From the NCBI GenBank assembly GCA_910576935.1, contig CAJTKG010000001.1:1-64000 (forward strand): a stretch of 64,000 nucleotides of DNA. Reading direction: 5' to 3'. Below, in pieces: positions 61,496 to 64,000 of the stretch. The translations under genes and the position numbers were made by a program. Source of the DNA: an uncultured Muribaculaceae bacterium (GTDB lineage: Bacteria; Bacteroidota; Bacteroidia; Bacteroidales; Muribaculaceae). Under the pieces are notes generated by a model that saw only the letters and a list, made by a program, of their open reading frames with translations, searched no databases and had not been told where the DNA came from. Each line of letters begins with the position of its first letter. Position 1 is the stretch's first letter.

Positions 61496-62405
61496 AAATT
61501 ATCTCGACTCACTCAAGTCTCTTGACACAGAGGAGCATATCGATCTGGCATTCTACCGTCCGATCGGCTATCTGTGGGCATGTCTGGCACAACGGCTCGG
61601 CATAACCCCCAATGTCATAACCGTCGCTGCCATATTCATAGGCATAGGCGCGGCCGTGGCATTCTATTTCAACAGCCTTACGATCAACATCATCGGCATG
61701 CTGCTGCTCGTCTGGGCCAACTCTTTTGACAGCGCTGACGGGCAGCTCGCCAGAATGACACGGCAATACTCGCGGCTTGGCCGGATTCTCGACGGTCTGT
61801 GTGGTGATATATGGTTTGCAGCCATATACATAAGTATCATTCTGCGTGAGATAGCGACATCTCCTTTTTTTGCAGCTCATACTTGGATTATCATAACTAT
61901 GGCTGTTGTCACCGCCGTCTGTCATGCCCGTCAGGCGGCAATGGCAGATTACTACCGACAGATGCACCTATATATCATCAAGGGCGAGAGTGGGAGCGAA
62001 CTCGAATCATCAGCTCGGCTGCGCCGCCGCCTCGCCGAGGCCACAGACTTCAGGAAACGACTTATTCTTAAGGCATATATCTGTTATACTGTTTCACAGG
62101 AGGCTGCAACGCCGAGTCTGCAGCGACTACGCCATCTGATTGAAGAACGCTACCCAGTCGGACTGCTGCCCGACAAGCTTCGCGATGATTTCAGGCAACT
62201 GTCGCTCCCGCTGATGAAATACACCAACATCCTGTCGTTCAACTGGCGCACCATAGTGCTCTTCGCCTCGTTGCTTGCCGGACACCCCTGGGTCTACTTC
62301 GCTGTCGAACTGACCGTCTTCAACCTCATACTTATTTATATGGTGCGACGCCATGAAAAGATCTGCCGCATAATGACAGCCGACATTGAGCATGGGATAT
62401 ACTGA
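61473..62405 (+). CDS. Divergent CDP-alcohol phosphatidyltransferase-like protein with displaced fourth aspartate
   Basis: The 310-residue membrane protein has Asp86, Asp89-Gly90, Ala93-Arg94, Gly103 and Asp107 in the canonical spacing. The next residues are GLCGD, so the fourth Asp is at 112 and the canonical position 111 is Gly. Asp111 is usually the general base. After the motif the protein has a longer C-terminal half than its neighbour, with a basic segment (SARLRRRLAEATDFRKRL) and two more hydrophobic stretches. It may use another alcohol acceptor or have altered chemistry. It overlaps the acyltransferase and HAD genes, so all belong to one transcript. Confidence 0.8.
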   Translation: MNLKNSSKNYLDSLKSLDTEEHIDLAFYRPIGYLWACLAQRLGITPNVITVAAIFIGIGAAVAFYFNSLTINIIGMLLLVWANSFDSADGQLARMTRQYSRLGRILDGLCGDIWFAAIYISIILREIATSPFFAAHTWIIITMAVVTAVCHARQAAMADYYRQMHLYIIKGESGSELESSARLRRRLAEATDFRKRLILKAYICYTVSQEAATPSLQRLRHLIEERYPVGLLPDKLRDDFRQLSLPLMKYTNILSFNWRTIVLFASLLAGHPWVYFAVELTVFNLILIYMVRRHEKICRIMTADIEHGIY

Positions 62406-63135
62406 CATAAAGGCCGTCATCTTTGACTATGGTGGCACACTCGACACCGGAGGTGTGCATTGGTGCGATGTGTTCTACGACGCTTGGCGCGCCGTTGGTC
62501 TTGACATCGACCGCACCGACTTCTATGACGCATATGTCAGTGCCGAGCGTGCGCTCGGCTCCGGTGACCTCATTGCCCCGGGCTTCACATTCGCCGACAC
62601 CCTCGACGTCAAAACCGCCCTGCAGTTCGACCGTCTCGCCTCCCGTGGCCTTCTCCCCGACGGCGCCGACAGCCTCGCGGGCGAAATCACTGATATTTGC
62701 TATGGCATAGCTCGCAGCCACATCAACCGTGCCGCACCGCTGCTGCGGCGTCTCGGCGCCGTATACCCCCTGGCTCTTGTCAGCAACTTCTACGGCAACA
62801 TCATGGCTGTCCTCGGCGATTTCGGCATCCGCGACTGCTTCCGCTCTGTCATAGAGAGCGCCGTCATAGGCATACGCAAACCCGACTCCCGAATGTTCGC
62901 CATTGCGGCGACTGCCCTCGGCTTCAACCCCGGCGACTGCCTTGTCGTTGGTGACAGCCTCGACAAAGACATAATCCCCGCCGCCTCTGTCGGCTGCAAG
63001 ACCGCCCTACTTGCCCCGGCGCCCATATCGGCAGCAAAAAAACAGACTGTAGCATATCAGACGTTCGCTACACTCGAAGAAATCGCAGAAGCCATATTAA
63101 ATCCGTTTAACATAAAATGCTCTAATCTCGATTAA
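62392..63135 (+). CDS. HAD-superfamily hydrolase, candidate phosphatidylinositol-phosphate phosphatase
   Basis: The ATG at 62392 gives 247 residues; a TTG six bases earlier is less likely. HAD motifs: nucleophile Asp12 in VIFDYGGTL (the second Asp of DxD is Gly14), Ser in LVSNFYG, Lys in IRKPDSRMF and the acidic pair in GDSLDKD. The missing general-acid Asp is seen in part of the superfamily. Bacteroides inositol-lipid loci include a phosphatase that converts phosphatidylinositol phosphate to phosphatidylinositol; this gene is the best candidate here besides pgpA. Its start overlaps the preceding gene by 14 nt. Confidence 0.8.
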   Translation: MGYTDIKAVIFDYGGTLDTGGVHWCDVFYDAWRAVGLDIDRTDFYDAYVSAERALGSGDLIAPGFTFADTLDVKTALQFDRLASRGLLPDGADSLAGEITDICYGIARSHINRAAPLLRRLGAVYPLALVSNFYGNIMAVLGDFGIRDCFRSVIESAVIGIRKPDSRMFAIAATALGFNPGDCLVVGDSLDKDIIPAASVGCKTALLAPAPISAAKKQTVAYQTFATLEEIAEAILNPFNIKCSNLD

Positions 63136-63214
63136 AATTAACCTAATTTTTCCAAACAGACCAACTATTAACTAAAGTTTGCAAAAATTTCACAACTTTA
63201 TACTATAATTTTTT

Positions 63215-63243
63215 TTGCAATTAAAAAAGTATATGTACTTTTA
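63215..63243 (+). promoter_or_regulatory. Candidate promoter for the inositol phosphate synthase gene
   Basis: TTG (63215-63217) precedes TACTTTTA (63236-63243) by 18 bases; the -7 box differs from TAnnTTTG in its last base. A small hairpin AGCCTC-TTTTT-GAGGCT (63263-63279) lies in the leader and could affect translation. The 198-bp gap otherwise holds nothing recognisable. Confidence 0.4.
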
Positions 63244-63333
63244 CACACTTTTGTGAAGCGTAAGCCTCTTTTTGAGGCTAAAAAATCGAAAAAAACAAAA
63301 AACAAAAATAAACTAATCAAAACACTCTTAAAA

Positions 63334-64000
63334 ATGAGCAACTCAAATGTTAAGCCTGCTGAAGGCAAACTTGGTGTTATGGTTGTCGGCCTCGGAGCCG
63401 TCACCTCTACTTTTATGACAGGTGTTCTTATGGCCCGCAAAGGCCTCGCCAAACCCGTTGGCTCGATGACGCAATACGACAAAATCCGCGTCGGAGAAGG
63501 TGCTGACAAAAAATATCTCAAATATAACGAAATCGTACCCATCGCCTCTCTCAACGACATCGTCTTCGGCGCCTGGGACGTTTATCCCGCAAACGCTTAC
63601 GAGTCAGCGATGAACGCTGAAGTCCTCAAAGAGAAAGACATCAACCCCGTCCGCGACGAGCTCGAAGCCATCAAACCCCTAAAAGCCGCTTTCGACCACA
63701 ACTATGCAAAACGTCTCGACGGCAACAACGTCAAAGATGTCAAAGATCGCTGGGACATGGTCGAGCAGCTTCGCGAAGACATCCGCAACTTCAAAAAAGA
63801 AAAAGGCGTTGACCGCGTTGTTGTCCTCTGGGCCGCTTCAACCGAAGTCTACGTACCCGTTGACGAGAAAGTCCATGGCACACTCGCAGCCCTCGAGGCC
63901 GCAATGAAAGCCGACGACAAAGAGCATATCGCACCTTCTATGTGCTACGCTTATGCAGCACTCTCGGAAGGCTGCCCCTTCATCATGGGTGCTCCCAACA
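63334..64000 (+). CDS. myo-Inositol-1(3)-phosphate synthase, partial (runs off the right edge)
   Basis: The first 222 codons are present, starting MSNSNVKPAEGKLGVMVVG. The NAD-binding GLGAVTSTFMTGVLMARKG and the segments VFGAWDVYPANAYESA and VVLWAASTEVYVP match inositol-phosphate synthases. The enzyme isomerises glucose 6-phosphate to inositol 3-phosphate with bound NAD. That product is the substrate of the PIP-synthase-like protein 4 kb upstream, which makes the biosynthetic sense of this cluster clear. It has its own candidate promoter. The C-terminal half is outside the window. Confidence 0.95.
   Translation, partial: MSNSNVKPAEGKLGVMVVGLGAVTSTFMTGVLMARKGLAKPVGSMTQYDKIRVGEGADKKYLKYNEIVPIASLNDIVFGAWDVYPANAYESAMNAEVLKEKDINPVRDELEAIKPLKAAFDHNYAKRLDGNNVKDVKDRWDMVEQLREDIRNFKKEKGVDRVVVLWAASTEVYVPVDEKVHGTLAALEAAMKADDKEHIAPSMCYAYAALSEGCPFIMGAPN

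Noticed and set aside
63263..63279. Terminator for the HAD gene
   Set aside because: The stem is followed by A on the plus strand, and it lies downstream of the candidate promoter of the next gene.

Overview
The window looks like chromosome of a Bacteroidales bacterium. A Muribaculaceae-like or Prevotella-like relative is my guess; the family is inferred from gene content, not proven. Four things point there. Most genes lack a Shine-Dalgarno sequence. Many starts are preceded by the Bacteroidetes promoter signature TAnnTTTG, several with TTG 19-21 bases upstream. Secreted proteins end in a C-terminal sorting-like module (YYNLQGVRV...GVYV...K). The division cluster and the TonB cluster have the order usual for Bacteroidetes. 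No rRNA, tRNA, insertion sequence, prophage or CRISPR array was found.

Layout. 0.2-7.7 kb (minus strand): a secreted multidomain protein, a secreted EEP-type phosphatase/nuclease, an AAA/DUF4143 ATPase preceded by a four-unit 40/41-bp repeat array, and three consecutive FKBP proteins that appear targeted to three compartments. 8.0-12.9 kb (plus): a TolB-like propeller protein and a 1302-residue secreted amidase. 12.9-17.9 kb: a DUF389 membrane protein, then an AT-rich island with a small ORF, two diverged paralogous lipoproteins, a GlsB/YeaQ protein and a Fic protein whose upstream region carries five copies of TTGCGATAT. 17.9-24.8 kb: a YgjP-like peptidase, NAD kinase and an ACT-like remnant of a CBS protein, diverging from pdxJ-exbB-exbD-tonB-trmH-DUF2851. 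24.9-28.7 kb: an LtaS-like sulfatase, a PAP2 phosphatase and an acyltransferase (envelope modification). 28.9-31.8 kb: a TraB/GumN protein and a YtrA-type ABC/GntR operon. 31.8-34.1 kb (minus): rbfA, a LolC/E-like permease and a radical SAM enzyme.

34.3-54.7 kb is one long, tightly packed minus-strand run. The dcw division/cell-wall cluster (rsmH-ftsL-ftsI-murE-mraY-murD-ftsW-murG-murC-ftsQ-ftsA-ftsZ) continues, with 4-nt overlaps or very short gaps, into a sirtuin, a secreted endonuclease I, hflX and an SDR dehydrogenase. mraZ is not at its usual place upstream of rsmH.

54.9-64.0 kb is the most interesting part. A GNAT-like protein and a membrane-anchored pseudokinase diverge from a plus-strand lipid cluster: an ATP-grasp protein, pgpA, a GtrA-like protein, a canonical PIP-synthase-like CDP-alcohol phosphotransferase, an AUR1-like PAP2 protein, a lysophospholipid acyltransferase, a second CDP-alcohol phosphotransferase with a displaced fourth aspartate, a HAD hydrolase, and myo-inositol-phosphate synthase running off the right edge. 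Together these look like a pathway from glucose-6-phosphate to phosphatidylinositol and probably to inositol phosphosphingolipids.
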